64,000 nt of DNA from Streptomyces sp. APSN-46.1 (GCF_022815725.1 NZ_JALGRF010000003.1:62001-126000), one strand, 5' to 3'. Positions 26,813 through 35,886 are shown, numbered from the stretch's first letter. Made by a program: numbers and translations. The notes: generated by a model not told the origin, from the letters alone.

Positions 26813-28270
26813 TCAGAACGGGAAGTGGCTCCGGCCGTGCTGGACCGAGATCCACTTCTGGGTGGTGAAGGCCTCCACGGTCGCCTCGCCGTTCAGCCGG
26901 CCCAGCCCCGAGGCCTTCTCCCCGCCGAACGCGGCCAGCGGCTCGTCCCCGATGGTGGAGTCGTTGACGTGGATCATCCCGGTCTCGATGCGCTGCGCGA
27001 ACCGGACCCCGCGTTCCACGTCCCGCGTGTGCACGGCCCCGCTCAGCCCGTACGGGGTGGCGTTGGTCAGCCGAACGGCCTCGTCCTCGCCGTCGAAGAC
27101 CACGAGCAGCGCCACCGGGCCGAAGATCTCCTGGCCGAGCAGCGGGGAATCCTCGGGGAGTCCGGCCAGGACGGTCGGCTCCACGAGGTTGCCGCGCGTA
27201 GATCCCCGTACGAGCGCCTGGGCGCCCGCCTCCACCGCGCGGTCCACCAGCGCGGTCAGGGCGTCGGCCTGGAAGGAGTTGATCAGCGGGCCGATCTGGG
27301 TGTCGGCCTCGTGCGGGTCGCCGGTCTTCAGGCCCCGCACCCGCGCGATGAACTTCTCGGTGAACTCCTCGGCGATCGAGGCGTCCACCAGGATCCGGTT
27401 GGCGGCCATGCAGACCTGGCCCTGGTACACGAACCGGCTGAAGACGGCCGCGTCCACCGCGTAGTCGAGGTCGGCGTCGTCGAGGACGACCAGGGCGCTG
27501 TTGCCGCTGAGTTCCAGGACCGTCCGCTTGAAGTGCCGGGCGGCGACCTCGCCGACGTGCCGGCCGACCCGGTCGGATCCGGCGAAGGAGATGACCTTCG
27601 GGACGGGGTGCGTCAGGAGGGCGTCGCCGATCTCGGCGATGTCGGTGACCAGGACGTTGAGCAGCCCGGCCGGCAGCCCGGCGTCCTCGAAGATCTTGGC
27701 GATGAGCCCGCCGCCGACGACCGGCGCGTTCTGGTTCGGTTTGATCACGACCGCGTTGCCCAGCGCCAGCGCCGGGGCGACCGACTTCAGGGTGACCAGG
27801 AACGGGAAGTTGAAGGGGCTGATCACGGTGACGACGCCGACCGGGAGGCGCTGGACCCGGTTCTCCTTGCCCGCGACGGGCGAGGAGAGGATCCGTCCCT
27901 CGGGGCGGACGGCCAGCTGGATCGACTCGCGGATGAACTCCTTGGCGAGGTAGACCTCGTACTCGGCCTTGGGACGGGTCCCGCCGAGCTCGTCGATCAT
28001 CGCCTCGACGATTTCCTTCTCGCGCTCCTCGGTGATCCGCAGGGCGCGTTCGAGGATCTCGCGTCTCGCGTACGGGCTGGTGGCGGCCCATTCTCTCTGG
28101 GCCCGCTCGGAGGCGCGGTAGGCCTGGTCCACCTGCTCGACGGTGGCCACGGTGATGGCCGCGAGTTTCTCCCCGTTGTACGGGTTGACGTCGATGATGT
28201 CCCACGACCCGGTGCCGGCCAGCCATTCGCCGTCTATGTACTGGTGAGCCACGTCGGTGAATATGGACAT
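26813..28270 (-). CDS. aldehyde dehydrogenase (benzaldehyde/vanillin-dehydrogenase-like)
   Basis: 485 residues from the ATG at 28270 (MSIFTDVAHQYIDGEWLAGTG). NAD(P)-dependent oxidation of an aldehyde to an acid. Motifs: VTVISPFNFPFLVTLK for cofactor binding, SFAGSDRVGRHV, the general-base Glu in LELSGNSALVV and the catalytic Cys in YQGQVCMAANR; length is normal. Resembles enzymes of aromatic aldehydes, but substrate cannot be set from sequence. Isolated gene between DinB-like and XRE genes. Confidence 0.85.
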   Translation of the reverse strand: MSIFTDVAHQYIDGEWLAGTGSWDIIDVNPYNGEKLAAITVATVEQVDQAYRASERAQREWAATSPYARREILERALRITEEREKEIVEAMIDELGGTRPKAEYEVYLAKEFIRESIQLAVRPEGRILSSPVAGKENRVQRLPVGVVTVISPFNFPFLVTLKSVAPALALGNAVVIKPNQNAPVVGGGLIAKIFEDAGLPAGLLNVLVTDIAEIGDALLTHPVPKVISFAGSDRVGRHVGEVAARHFKRTVLELSGNSALVVLDDADLDYAVDAAVFSRFVYQGQVCMAANRILVDASIAEEFTEKFIARVRGLKTGDPHEADTQIGPLINSFQADALTALVDRAVEAGAQALVRGSTRGNLVEPTVLAGLPEDSPLLGQEIFGPVALLVVFDGEDEAVRLTNATPYGLSGAVHTRDVERGVRFAQRIETGMIHVNDSTIGDEPLAAFGGEKASGLGRLNGEATVEAFTTQKWISVQHGRSHFPF

Positions 28271-28359
28271 GCCATCCCTTACTGCGAGCGCGCACCCGTG
28301 CGCTGCACCGGAGACCGATCGGTCGTCATGCACTGATCAGACGTCATACTACGTGTGAT

Positions 28360-29238
28360 TCAAGACAGTTGGAGCAGACCACGCAGGAGATCCCGGGTCC
28401 TGTCGGGGTCCGGGCAGTCGGCCTGGAGGCGCTCCATCGCCCTTCCGTACTGCGTCACTTCCTCTTCTTTGTCCAGGTAGAGGGCGCTGGTGAGCTGTTC
28501 CAGATAGACGATGTCCTGGAGGTCCGACTCGGGGAAGCGGAGCAGGGTGAAGGCTCCGCTCTCGCCCGCGTGGCCGCCGAAGGAGAACGGCATCACCTGG
28601 AGCTGGACGTTGGGGCGCTGGGAGACCTCGATGAGGTGCTCCAGCTGGCCCCGCATGACGTCCCGGTCGCCGTACGGGCGGCGCAGCGCGGCCTCGTCGA
28701 GGACGGCGTGGAAGACCGGGGCGTTCTCGGAGACGAGGACCTTCTGCCGCTCCAGGCGCAGCGCGACGCGCCGGTCGATCTCGGCGGCGGAGGCGCCGGG
28801 CATGCCGCGCTTGACGACGGCCTGGGCGTAGGCCTCCGTCTGCAACAGGCCGTGGATGAACTGGACTTCGTAGATGCGGATGAGCGAGGCCGCGCCTTCG
28901 AGACCGACGTACGTCTGGAACCAGCCGGGCAGCACGTCGCCGTAACTGTGCCACCAGCCCGCCGCGTTGGCCTCGCGGACCAGCCCCAGGAGGGACTCCC
29001 GCTCCGCGCCGTCCGTGACCCCGTAGAGCGTGAGGAGGTCCTCGACGTCCCTGGCCTTGAAGCTCACCCTTCCCAACTCCAAGCGGCTGATCTTCGATTC
29101 GGATGCGCGGATCGAGTAGCCGGCCGCCTCACGGGTGATGCCGCGGGATTCTCGGAGTCGCCTGAGTTGTGAGCCCAGGAGGATGCGGCGCACCACGGAA
29201 CCGCTGGCTTCTGCGGTCACTAGTCCTGCCCTCCCCAT
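28360..29238 (-). CDS. XRE-family regulator of WhiJ/AbaA type (DUF5753)
   Basis: 292 residues from the ATG at 29238 (MGRAGLVTAEASGS). An XRE helix-turn-helix occupies about residues 15-75 (LRRLRESRGITREAAGYSIRASESKISRLE), followed by the DUF5753 domain (WFQTYVGLEGAASLIRIYE ... LLQTEAYA ... YLEQLTSALYLD). Such regulators are abundant in Streptomyces and are paired with a small DUF397 protein and a HATPase protein, as here, in loci resembling whiJ and abaA that affect development and antibiotic production. Its target is probably the 29-bp motif present in both neighbouring promoters. Confidence 0.85.
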   Translation of the reverse strand: MGRAGLVTAEASGSVVRRILLGSQLRRLRESRGITREAAGYSIRASESKISRLELGRVSFKARDVEDLLTLYGVTDGAERESLLGLVREANAAGWWHSYGDVLPGWFQTYVGLEGAASLIRIYEVQFIHGLLQTEAYAQAVVKRGMPGASAAEIDRRVALRLERQKVLVSENAPVFHAVLDEAALRRPYGDRDVMRGQLEHLIEVSQRPNVQLQVMPFSFGGHAGESGAFTLLRFPESDLQDIVYLEQLTSALYLDKEEEVTQYGRAMERLQADCPDPDRTRDLLRGLLQLS

Positions 29239-29426
29239 CGCGATGGTTGCGCGTGGTCTGCGCATGAATGCGTCGCGGGGCCCCCGTACCCCTGGGGCCG
29301 CAGTCTGCCACCAAAACGCATCTGCCCGTACTCGTTCTGTAACGGAATCCGGCGTCCCGGAAAAGAAGTCCGTAAGTATGCGTAGGAAGAAATGAGCAAG
29401 AACCGTCACGGGAGTGGACAGGTCCG

Positions 29427-29455
29427 GCGCGTGCACGTGCATCTGCCCTTGCATC
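29427..29455 (+). promoter_or_regulatory. 29-bp operator-like repeat, copy 1
   Basis: Starts GCGCGTGCACGTGCATCTGC and contains the palindrome TGCACGTGCA. It matches, in 28 of 29 positions, the reverse complement of 30518-30546. It lies in the 344-bp divergent region between the XRE gene (start 29238) and the HATPase gene (start 29583). Probably the binding site of the XRE regulator; the rest of that region shows no gene. Confidence 0.7.
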
Positions 29456-29582
29456 TGACTTCCGCATTCGGAACGATGGTCCCCGCGCACCTGCGTGCTC
29501 TTCGCGCCGGCGCCGGACCCACCCCGCAGTTCTTTTTGGACAGAGCCGCCCGCTCGGTCCGCGAATCCCGGGAGTGCCTCGC

Positions 29583-30095
29583 ATGGGGACGAATGGATCG
29601 ACCATGCTCGAGCCGTTACGGCAGGGGCTTCCCCCGGTTGACCCCACGGCCGTGTCCGGGTCCGCCTCCTGCGCTCTGCCCGCCCGTTACGAGGCCGTGC
29701 GGGGCGCGCGTACGTTCACCCGGTCCACGCTGTCCCAGTGGGGCCTGGACGACCGCTTCGACGACGTGGCCCTCGTCGTCTCCGAACTCGTCACCAACGC
29801 GCTGCGCCATGCCCTGCCCGACGACGCGCGCCCCGGTGCGGGCGGCGAACCCGAGGCGCCGGTGCGGCTGCACCTGATGCGGTGGAGCACCCGGCTGGTG
29901 TGCGCGGTGCGGGATCCCAGCGAGGACCGGCCGGGGGGCTCGTTCGTGCCCGAACGGACGGACGAGAACTGCGACCTGGAGTCCGGGCGCGGGCTGTTCC
30001 TGGTGGACTCGTACAGCGACAGCTGGGGCTGGCACCCGCTCGCGGGGCGGCTGACCGGCAAGGTGGTCTGGGCGCTGTTCATGATCCAGGACTGA
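29583..30095 (+). CDS. anti-sigma-factor-like ATP-binding protein (HATPase_c)
   Basis: 170 residues from the ATG at 29583 (MGTNGSTMLEP), with GGGAG upstream. The GHKL/HATPase_c fold of RsbW/SpoIIAB-like proteins is recognised from VVSELVTNALRHALP (N box, Asn about residue 70) and ESGRGLFLVDSYSDSWG (G box). Genes of this type accompany WhiJ/AbaA-like regulators. Whether it is a true kinase of an anti-anti-sigma factor is unknown, and no sigma factor is adjacent. Confidence 0.8.
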   Translation: MGTNGSTMLEPLRQGLPPVDPTAVSGSASCALPARYEAVRGARTFTRSTLSQWGLDDRFDDVALVVSELVTNALRHALPDDARPGAGGEPEAPVRLHLMRWSTRLVCAVRDPSEDRPGGSFVPERTDENCDLESGRGLFLVDSYSDSWGWHPLAGRLTGKVVWALFMIQD

Positions 30096-30115
30096 TCCGG
30101 GGGCAGGACAGGCAA

Positions 30116-30151
30116 CTGGCCGGGGTTGATCTTTCGATCAGTCCCGGCCAG
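30116..30151. terminator. bidirectional terminator between HATPase and DUF397 genes
   Basis: 16-bp inverted repeat CTGGCCGGGGTTGATC / GATCAGTCCCGGCCAG with two wobble mismatches and a TTTC loop, between convergent stops (30095 and 30222). Confidence 0.8.
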
Positions 30152-30162
30152 TGCACGTGCAT
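30151..30162 (+). promoter_or_regulatory. partial third copy of the operator motif
   Basis: GTGCACGTGCAT, the 12-bp core of the 29-bp repeats at 29427 and 30518. It directly abuts the terminator stem rather than a promoter, so it may be fortuitous or an auxiliary site. Confidence 0.4.
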
Positions 30163-30221
30163 GGCGCGATCAGAGCACCGTTCCTCGCGGCGGCGACCCG
30201 TCAGTCGTCGGACGCCAGACG

Positions 30222-30458
30222 TCAGGCGATCAGATGGTCGAACTCGCCGTCCTTGACGCCCAGCAGCAGCGCCTCGATCTCGGCCGGCGTGTACACGAGC
30301 GCCGGACCGTCCGGAAAGCGTGAATTGCGCACGGCGACGGCGCCGCCCGGCAGCTTGGCGAACTCCACGCAGGATCCCTGCGAGTTGCTGTGTCTGCTCT
30401 TCTGCCAGGTCACGCCGTCGAGTTCTGCAGCTGCCATCCCGTTGTACGCGTGGTCCAC
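30222..30458 (-). CDS. DUF397 protein
   Basis: 78 residues with the DUF397 pattern: DGVTWQKSRHSNSQGSCVEF, then PGGAVAVRNSRFPDGPALVY and FDHLIA at the end. These small proteins are encoded next to WhiJ-like XRE regulators and are thought to modulate them. Its promoter region (30459-30560) carries the second 29-bp operator copy, implying control by the XRE protein at 28360. Confidence 0.88.
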   Translation of the reverse strand: MDHAYNGMAAAELDGVTWQKSRHSNSQGSCVEFAKLPGGAVAVRNSRFPDGPALVYTPAEIEALLLGVKDGEFDHLIA

Positions 30459-30517
30459 AGGAAGCCCCCGATAGTGCAGATGTCAACTCCACCGGATCAT
30501 AGCTGTGTTCATAAGTG

Positions 30518-30546
30518 GATGCATGGGCAGATGCACGTGCACGCGC
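30518..30546 (-). promoter_or_regulatory. 29-bp operator-like repeat, copy 2 (inverted)
   Basis: On the minus strand it reads GCGCGTGCACGTGCATCTGC and onwards, with one difference from the copy at 29427. It sits 60-88 bp before the DUF397 start codon, in promoter position. Confidence 0.7.
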
Positions 30547-30566
30547 AGTGGTCCCTTGATCACAGT

Positions 30567-32618
30567 TCAGGGGCGCAGCGCCTCGGAGACCTCCTCCAGC
30601 GACTCCAGCAGTTGCTCGGCGGCTCCCCTCAGGACCCCCGACTCGGGGGCGTCCCAGCAGGTCAGAAGGGTGCGGACGCCGTCCCACTCCGGGACGCGGC
30701 GCTCCCGTACCGCCTTCGCCCCCGCCTCGGTCGCGGTCCGCAGGGCCTCCGCGAGGGCGGCCGCGCCCGGCACCGGGGTGTGGGCGCGGTCCGGGAGATG
30801 CGCCTCCAGCAGCATGGCGTTGCGGCCCATAGCGGCCAGGGCGTCGGCCGCGTCGTCGGCGGCCGCGCGGGACAGGCCCCGGTGACGCACCGGCTCCCCG
30901 GCGGCCCGGGCCAGGGCCTCCTGCCACGCGATCCGGGCGTCGCGCGCGGCCAGCAGCGCCTCCCGCACATCGGCGCGCCGGGCCCCGGCCGGGTCGGCGT
31001 ACTGGCTGAGCACGGCGGCCGCGTACCGCCCGCCGGCGGCGAGCCAGTCGGCCAGCCTGGTCCGTAGCCGCGGGGTCTCCCAGGCCGGGTAGAGGGCGTA
31101 CGCGATCATCGCGAGCAGTCCGCCGACCAGGGTGAGGGCGACCCGGTCGGGCACGGTCTGGTCCCAGCGCACCCCGCCCATGCCGAGCAGGAACACCACG
31201 TACGCGGAGACGAAGGCCTGGGCGACGGCGTACCCGGTGCGCAGCAGCACGTACATCAGGCCCGCGCTGACCACCGCGAGGAACCCCGACAGGTACATCC
31301 CGGGCCGGGCGAGCTGCACGATGCCGGTGGCGACCGCGACCCCGACGAGGGTGCCGCCGAAACGGGCGACGGCCCGCGCGTAGGTCTGGGTGAAGTCGGG
31401 CCGCATCACCATCACGGAGGCCATCGGCGCCCAGTACCCGTACCCGTGCCCGAACGGCAGCGCCTGGCCGATCGCGTAGCCCGCGCAGACGGCGGCGGTG
31501 ACGCGCAGGGCGTGCCGCAGGATCGGTGACCCGGGGCGCAGTTCCGCCCGTATCGCCTTCAGGACCACGGGCGCCAGGGCGAGCAGGGTGGGCCGCAGCA
31601 TCGAGGCGGCGGGATCCGCGGTGCGGCCGGACCCGGGCTCGGCCGTCTCCAGTACGTCGTCCAGCAGGGCGGCGAGCCGACGCGCGGCCCGCAGGGGCGG
31701 GCCGGTGAGGACGTCCGCCAGATCCGGGGACTTCAGCACGGCCAGCGCCGGCGCGGGGAGCCGTACCGGTTCCCCGTGCCGGATCGCCCGCGCGGCGGCG
31801 TCCAGGACCTCCGCCGCCGCGGCGAGCAGTGCGCGCACCCGGTCGCGGGCCGGGCCCTCGGCGGGCGCCCCGACCGCCGGATCGGCGAGGGAGGCCAGCA
31901 CCGGACGGATTCGTTCCGCGAGCCCCCGCGCCCCGTGCAGCTCGGCGGGCCGCCGGCGGGCCTGACGCACGGTCACGGTGGCGGCGTCCCGCGCCTTCAT
32001 CAGCGGCTCGGGATCGAAGTGCGCGAGGGGATCCCGGCGCAGCCGGCGGGCGTAGTCGGCCTCGTCGGCGAGCGCGTCGGCGAGGGCGTCGCGCTGGGCG
32101 CCCCAGCGGCGGATCGGGAACAGCACGATCAGCAGGGCCTGGACCACCCCGCCGGCGGCGATCATCGCGGTGTGCCCGGCCGCCTGGGCCACGGAGGTGG
32201 GCAGGGTGACGGTCACCAGCATGACCGCGACGTTGCCGGAGGCGATGATCCCGGCGGTGGGCCCGGCGGCCCACATCAGGCCGGTCAGGAAGGTCCAGAC
32301 GGCGAGCAGCGCGAGGAACAGCCCGGTGTGCGAGGCCCCGACGAGGTAGCCGACGAAGGTGGAGACGGCCAGGGTCAGCCCGGAGGCGAGGGCGAGCACG
32401 GGGCGCGGGCGCCAGCTCTGCTGGAAGGTCGCGATGGCGGCCATGAACGCGCCGAAGGCGGAGCTGGCGGCGGAGCCGGGACCGAAGAGGGCCAGCCCGG
32501 CCCCGATGACGAGGGCGAGCCCGGCCGTTGCGCGCAGCGCGACGAGGGGTTCCAGTCGGATCCGCTCGACCGTCATGCCCGACCGGGCGGTGTCCTTCAG
32601 TGCCCGGAGCCAGCCCAT
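30567..32618 (-). CDS. FUSC family membrane protein
   Basis: 683 residues from the ATG at 32618 (MGWLRALKDTARSG). Two bundles of hydrophobic helices (about residues 20-175 and 355-520) separated by a soluble segment, the pattern of fusaric-acid-resistance/aromatic acid exporter proteins; the second bundle contains PFGHGYGYWAPMASVMVMRPDF, a family hallmark. Probably an aromatic or toxic-acid efflux protein; no periplasmic adaptor is encoded nearby, as expected for a Gram-positive. Monocistronic. Confidence 0.82.
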   Translation of the reverse strand: MGWLRALKDTARSGMTVERIRLEPLVALRATAGLALVIGAGLALFGPGSAASSAFGAFMAAIATFQQSWRPRPVLALASGLTLAVSTFVGYLVGASHTGLFLALLAVWTFLTGLMWAAGPTAGIIASGNVAVMLVTVTLPTSVAQAAGHTAMIAAGGVVQALLIVLFPIRRWGAQRDALADALADEADYARRLRRDPLAHFDPEPLMKARDAATVTVRQARRRPAELHGARGLAERIRPVLASLADPAVGAPAEGPARDRVRALLAAAAEVLDAAARAIRHGEPVRLPAPALAVLKSPDLADVLTGPPLRAARRLAALLDDVLETAEPGSGRTADPAASMLRPTLLALAPVVLKAIRAELRPGSPILRHALRVTAAVCAGYAIGQALPFGHGYGYWAPMASVMVMRPDFTQTYARAVARFGGTLVGVAVATGIVQLARPGMYLSGFLAVVSAGLMYVLLRTGYAVAQAFVSAYVVFLLGMGGVRWDQTVPDRVALTLVGGLLAMIAYALYPAWETPRLRTRLADWLAAGGRYAAAVLSQYADPAGARRADVREALLAARDARIAWQEALARAAGEPVRHRGLSRAAADDAADALAAMGRNAMLLEAHLPDRAHTPVPGAAALAEALRTATEAGAKAVRERRVPEWDGVRTLLTCWDAPESGVLRGAAEQLLESLEEVSEALRP

Positions 32619-32742
32619 GGCGCCGAGCGTATCCGTTTCGCCCCGGAATCCGGCCCGGTGCGGCGCCGTTGCGGGGCTCCGCCCCCGAACCCGGCCCGGT
32701 GCGGCGCCGCCGCGCGAGCGACCCCGGGCTGCGCCCGGGCTT

Positions 32743-32790
32743 CCTGGGGCTCCGCCCCAGACCCCGCGCCTCAAACGCCGGCGGGGCTGG
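32743..32790 (+). repeat. recurrent intergenic hairpin unit
   Basis: Contains TGGGGCTCCGCCCCAG then CGCGCCTCAAACGCCGGCGG. Same unit as in 22603-22703. With the inverted copy at 34023-34069 it brackets the DUF2786 gene; here it lies 18 bases after that gene's stop, and the copy at 34023 lies just upstream of its start. Confidence 0.7.
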
Positions 32791-32807
32791 ATTCGGCGGA
32801 GCCCCGG

Positions 32808-33977
32808 TTACCGCGGTAGCGGTTTGGTTCGGGCGGACACGTGGGCGGCGTCGGCGGCGGCTGTGCCGTGTTCCCAGCCCGCGTGGTCGGTGGCGCCGCG
32901 CAGGCGGGTGGTGGTGGTTCGGGGGAACATCTCGTCCGCCCGGGAGGTGACGGCGACATCGCGGGCGATCAGGGCGGGCAGGTAGTCCGGGGCCTCGGCC
33001 GCCGTGTGCTCGGCGGTCTCGGCGAGCCGCTGGCCGAGCCGGCTGGCGTAGGCGAGCAGGAAGGACTGCCTGAAGGTCTTCGTCCGCTTGCGCCCGCCCG
33101 AGCGCTGGGCGGCCTCGGCCCGGGTCATGGCGGCCGTCCCCTGTACGAGCAGCGAGGTGTAGAGGAGCTCGACGGCCTCCAGGTCGCTCTCGAAGCCGAC
33201 CACCGTGGAGAACTCGAACCCGCTGTTCCACACCGCCCGGCAGCGGTTGGCCGTGGCCACCGCGTCGAGCAGTACCGCCTTGGCCTCCTCGTACGGCGGC
33301 TCGACCCCGATCCGGCAGGCCGCGGGGACCTGGGCCGGTCCCTTGCCGCTCGCCGCGAGCAGGGCCTCGTCGACGGTGTGCCGCGCCATCAGCTCCTGGG
33401 CCTTGGCGCTGAGCGCCTCCGCCTCCTCCGGGAACGTGGTCGCCTCGGCCTTCGCGAGCAGGGCCCGGATCCGGCCCAGCATGCGCGGCTCGATGTGCGC
33501 ATGCTCGGCGAGGGCGTCGACCGGGTCGCCGGGAAGCGGACCGACCGGTTCGATCGAGGGCAGCCGGATCAGCAGTCGCAGCACCTCCAGGAAGGTGGTG
33601 GCCAGGGTGAACCGGTCCGCCTTCTCGCGCCGCGCGAGCTGTTCGGCGTACGTGTCGTCGCTCGTCCACCAGACCTCGGCGTCGGTCCACCGCTCGGGCA
33701 GCCGGGCGTAGCGCCGCGCCTCGCCGGCGATCAGGTCGCCGGTGATCCGTATGTGCCGCTGGTCGAGGTCCCGCCGCACCAGCCGCAGCACGTCGGCCGG
33801 CCGCCACCCCCGCTCCCAGGCCTGCCGTACGTACGCCTCCCCGCGCGCCAGCAGCTCCCGCCCGACCCCGCCCCACCGGCCCGGCTCGGCGGCGAGCATC
33901 GAGGCTCCGATGTCCAGCCCGGTGTCGTCCTGGGCGTAGAGGGCAGCGGCGAAGGCGCGGTCGACGGTGTCTTTCAC
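32808..33977 (-). CDS. DUF2786 domain protein
   Basis: 389 residues from the GTG at 33977 (MKDTVDRAFAAALYAQDDTG). The DUF2786 segment is clear: MLGRIRALLAKAEATTFPEEAEALSAKAQEL (about residues 165-200), a motif shared with phage and plasmid proteins of unknown function. The rest, with two charged helical regions and a basic C-terminus, is typical of the Streptomyces version. No catalytic residues can be named. Bracketed by inverted copies of a recurrent hairpin. Confidence 0.75.
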   Translation of the reverse strand: MKDTVDRAFAAALYAQDDTGLDIGASMLAAEPGRWGGVGRELLARGEAYVRQAWERGWRPADVLRLVRRDLDQRHIRITGDLIAGEARRYARLPERWTDAEVWWTSDDTYAEQLARREKADRFTLATTFLEVLRLLIRLPSIEPVGPLPGDPVDALAEHAHIEPRMLGRIRALLAKAEATTFPEEAEALSAKAQELMARHTVDEALLAASGKGPAQVPAACRIGVEPPYEEAKAVLLDAVATANRCRAVWNSGFEFSTVVGFESDLEAVELLYTSLLVQGTAAMTRAEAAQRSGGRKRTKTFRQSFLLAYASRLGQRLAETAEHTAAEAPDYLPALIARDVAVTSRADEMFPRTTTTRLRGATDHAGWEHGTAAADAAHVSARTKPLPR

Positions 33978-34022
33978 ACCCCTCAGCTTGGCACGCCACC
34001 TCCGAACCCAGCCCGGCGGCAA

Positions 34023-34069
34023 TCCAGCCCCGCCGGCGTTTGAGGCGCGGGGTCCGGGGCAGAGCCCCG
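34023..34069 (-). repeat. recurrent intergenic hairpin unit, inverted copy
   Basis: Reads CCAGCCCCGCCGGCGTTTGA followed by GGCGCGGGGTCCGGGGCAGA on the plus strand, the reverse complement of the unit at 32743. Located between the divergent DUF2786 and polymerase genes. Confidence 0.7.
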
Positions 34070-34139
34070 CAACGGCGCCGCGCCCGGCAACACCGGCGAG
34101 GCCGGGTCACTGTCAGACCCCGGTGGGACACTCGCGCCC

Positions 34140-35819
34140 ATGAGCGACCGCACGCCCCGCTGGGCCCTGGCCGAGGACGGCGACGGCCACTGGCACGCCG
34201 CCCCGGTGGGCCCCGCACCGGTGGGTCCCACCCCCGGCGTCCGCGACCCCGCGGAGGCGGTCCGGGCCGCGCCGCCCGGCACCCGCTGGATCTGGCGGTC
34301 CACCTCCGCCGTCTACCCCCGCCTCCTCGCCGCCGGCGTCACCGTGGACCGCTGCTACGACATCGAGAACGCGGAGCTCCTCCTGCTCCGCCACGAGGGC
34401 CGGTTCGGCGAACCCCGCTCCGCCGCCGCCGCGTGGGCCCGGCTGAGCGGCGCACCCGTACCGCCCGACCCCCCGCAGCGCGCCGCCGAGCCCGGCGCCC
34501 AGGACTCCCTGTTCGAGCCGCGGCCCACGCCCGTACCCCTCGACGCCCTGCTCGCCGTCTACGAGGACCAGGCCGCCCGGCACGACCGCACCGCCCACCC
34601 CGACCGCATGCGCCTGCTGACCGCCTCCGAGTCGGCCGCCTTCCTGGTGGCCGCCGAAATGCACCGCGCGGGCCTCCCCTGGCGGGCCGACGTCCACCGC
34701 GCGCTGCTCACCGAACTGCTCGGCGAGCGGTACGCCGGCGGCGGCGAGCCCCGCCGGCTCGCCGAGCTCGCCGACCGGGTCTCCGAGGCGTTCGGCCGCC
34801 GCGTACGCCCCGATCTGCCCGCAGACCTCATCAAGGCCTTCGCCGAAGCCGGCATCAAGCTCAAGTCCACCCGCCGCTGGGAGATCCAGGAGCTGGACCA
34901 CCCGGCCGTGGAGCCCCTCGTCGAGTTCAAGAAGCTGTACCGGATCTACACCGCCCACGGCTGGTCCTGGCTCGCCGACTGGGTCCACGACGGCCGGTTC
35001 CGCCCCGAGTTCCTCCCCGGCGGCACCTTCACCGGCCGCTGGGTCACCAACGGCGGCGGGGCCCTGCAGATCCCCAAGGTGATCCGGCGGGCGGTGGTCG
35101 CCGACCCCGGCTGGCGGCTCGTCGTCGCCGACGCCGACCAGATGGAGCCCCGCGTACTGGCCGCGATTTCCCGCGACCCCGCCTTCATGGAGGTGGCCGG
35201 CCGCCCCGAGGACCTCTACACCTCCCTCTCCCGCCAGGGCTTCGCCGGCGACCGGGCCTCGGCCAAGCTCGCGGTCCTCGGCGCCGTCTACGGGCAGACC
35301 TCCGGGGACGGCCTGAAGAACCTGGCCGCGCTGCGCCGCCGCTTCCCCCGGGCCGTGGCCTACGTGGACGACGCCGCCAAGGCGGGCGAGGAGGGCCGGC
35401 TCGTACGGACCTGGCTGGGCCGCACCTGCCCACCGCCGGCCGGCGACCCCGAGGAGGGGGAGGCCGGGATCCCGCAGGACCGGGAGGACGGCGGCCGGAC
35501 CCCGGGCCACTCCTCCGCCAGTACCCGGGCGCGCGGCCGGTTCACCCGTAACTTCGTCGTCCAGGGCAGCGCCGCCGACTGGGCGCTGCTTCTGCTCGCC
35601 GCCCTGCGCCAGTCGATCGCCGCCGCCGGGATGCGGGCCGAGCTGGTGTTCTTCCAGCACGACGAGGTGATCGTGCACTGCCCCGCCGAGGAGGCCGAGG
35701 CGGTCGCCGAGGCCATCCGCGCCGCGGGCGACCGGGCCGGCCGCATCGCCTTCGGCGACACCCCGGTCCGGTTCCCCTTCAGCACGGCGATCGTGGAGTG
35801 CTACGCCGACGCCAAGTAG
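34140..35819 (+). CDS. family A DNA polymerase, PolA-like (bifunctional 3'-5' exonuclease/polymerase type)
   Basis: 559 residues, second polA-like gene type found in many actinobacteria. The N-terminal ~150 residues are a degenerate exonuclease-like region; the polymerase domain has motif A VVADADQMEPRVLAA, motif B DRASAKLAVLGAVYGQ and motif C FFQHDEVIVHC, with the two catalytic Asp residues present. No 5'-3' exonuclease domain, so it is shorter than true Pol I. Likely a repair polymerase. Followed by a 14-bp tandem repeat. Confidence 0.88.
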   Translation: MSDRTPRWALAEDGDGHWHAAPVGPAPVGPTPGVRDPAEAVRAAPPGTRWIWRSTSAVYPRLLAAGVTVDRCYDIENAELLLLRHEGRFGEPRSAAAAWARLSGAPVPPDPPQRAAEPGAQDSLFEPRPTPVPLDALLAVYEDQAARHDRTAHPDRMRLLTASESAAFLVAAEMHRAGLPWRADVHRALLTELLGERYAGGGEPRRLAELADRVSEAFGRRVRPDLPADLIKAFAEAGIKLKSTRRWEIQELDHPAVEPLVEFKKLYRIYTAHGWSWLADWVHDGRFRPEFLPGGTFTGRWVTNGGGALQIPKVIRRAVVADPGWRLVVADADQMEPRVLAAISRDPAFMEVAGRPEDLYTSLSRQGFAGDRASAKLAVLGAVYGQTSGDGLKNLAALRRRFPRAVAYVDDAAKAGEEGRLVRTWLGRTCPPPAGDPEEGEAGIPQDREDGGRTPGHSSASTRARGRFTRNFVVQGSAADWALLLLAALRQSIAAAGMRAELVFFQHDEVIVHCPAEEAEAVAEAIRAAGDRAGRIAFGDTPVRFPFSTAIVECYADAK

Positions 35820-35830
35820 CCGCGTCCGAG

Positions 35831-35886
35831 CCCCTCGGCCGCGCCCCCTCGGCCGCGCTCCCTCAGCCGCGCCCCCTCAGCCCAGC
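35831..35886 (+). repeat. 14-bp tandem repeat between convergent genes
   Basis: Four units (CCCCTCGGCCGCGC twice, TCCCTCAGCCGCGC, CCCCTCAGCCCAGC). The last unit runs into the 3' end of the membrane-protein gene that stops at 35877. Confidence 0.75.

Noticed and set aside
30079..34218. 1379-residue minus-strand open frame
   Set aside because: It is an Arg/Gly/Ala-rich shadow of FUSC, DUF397 and DUF2786 genes in another frame.
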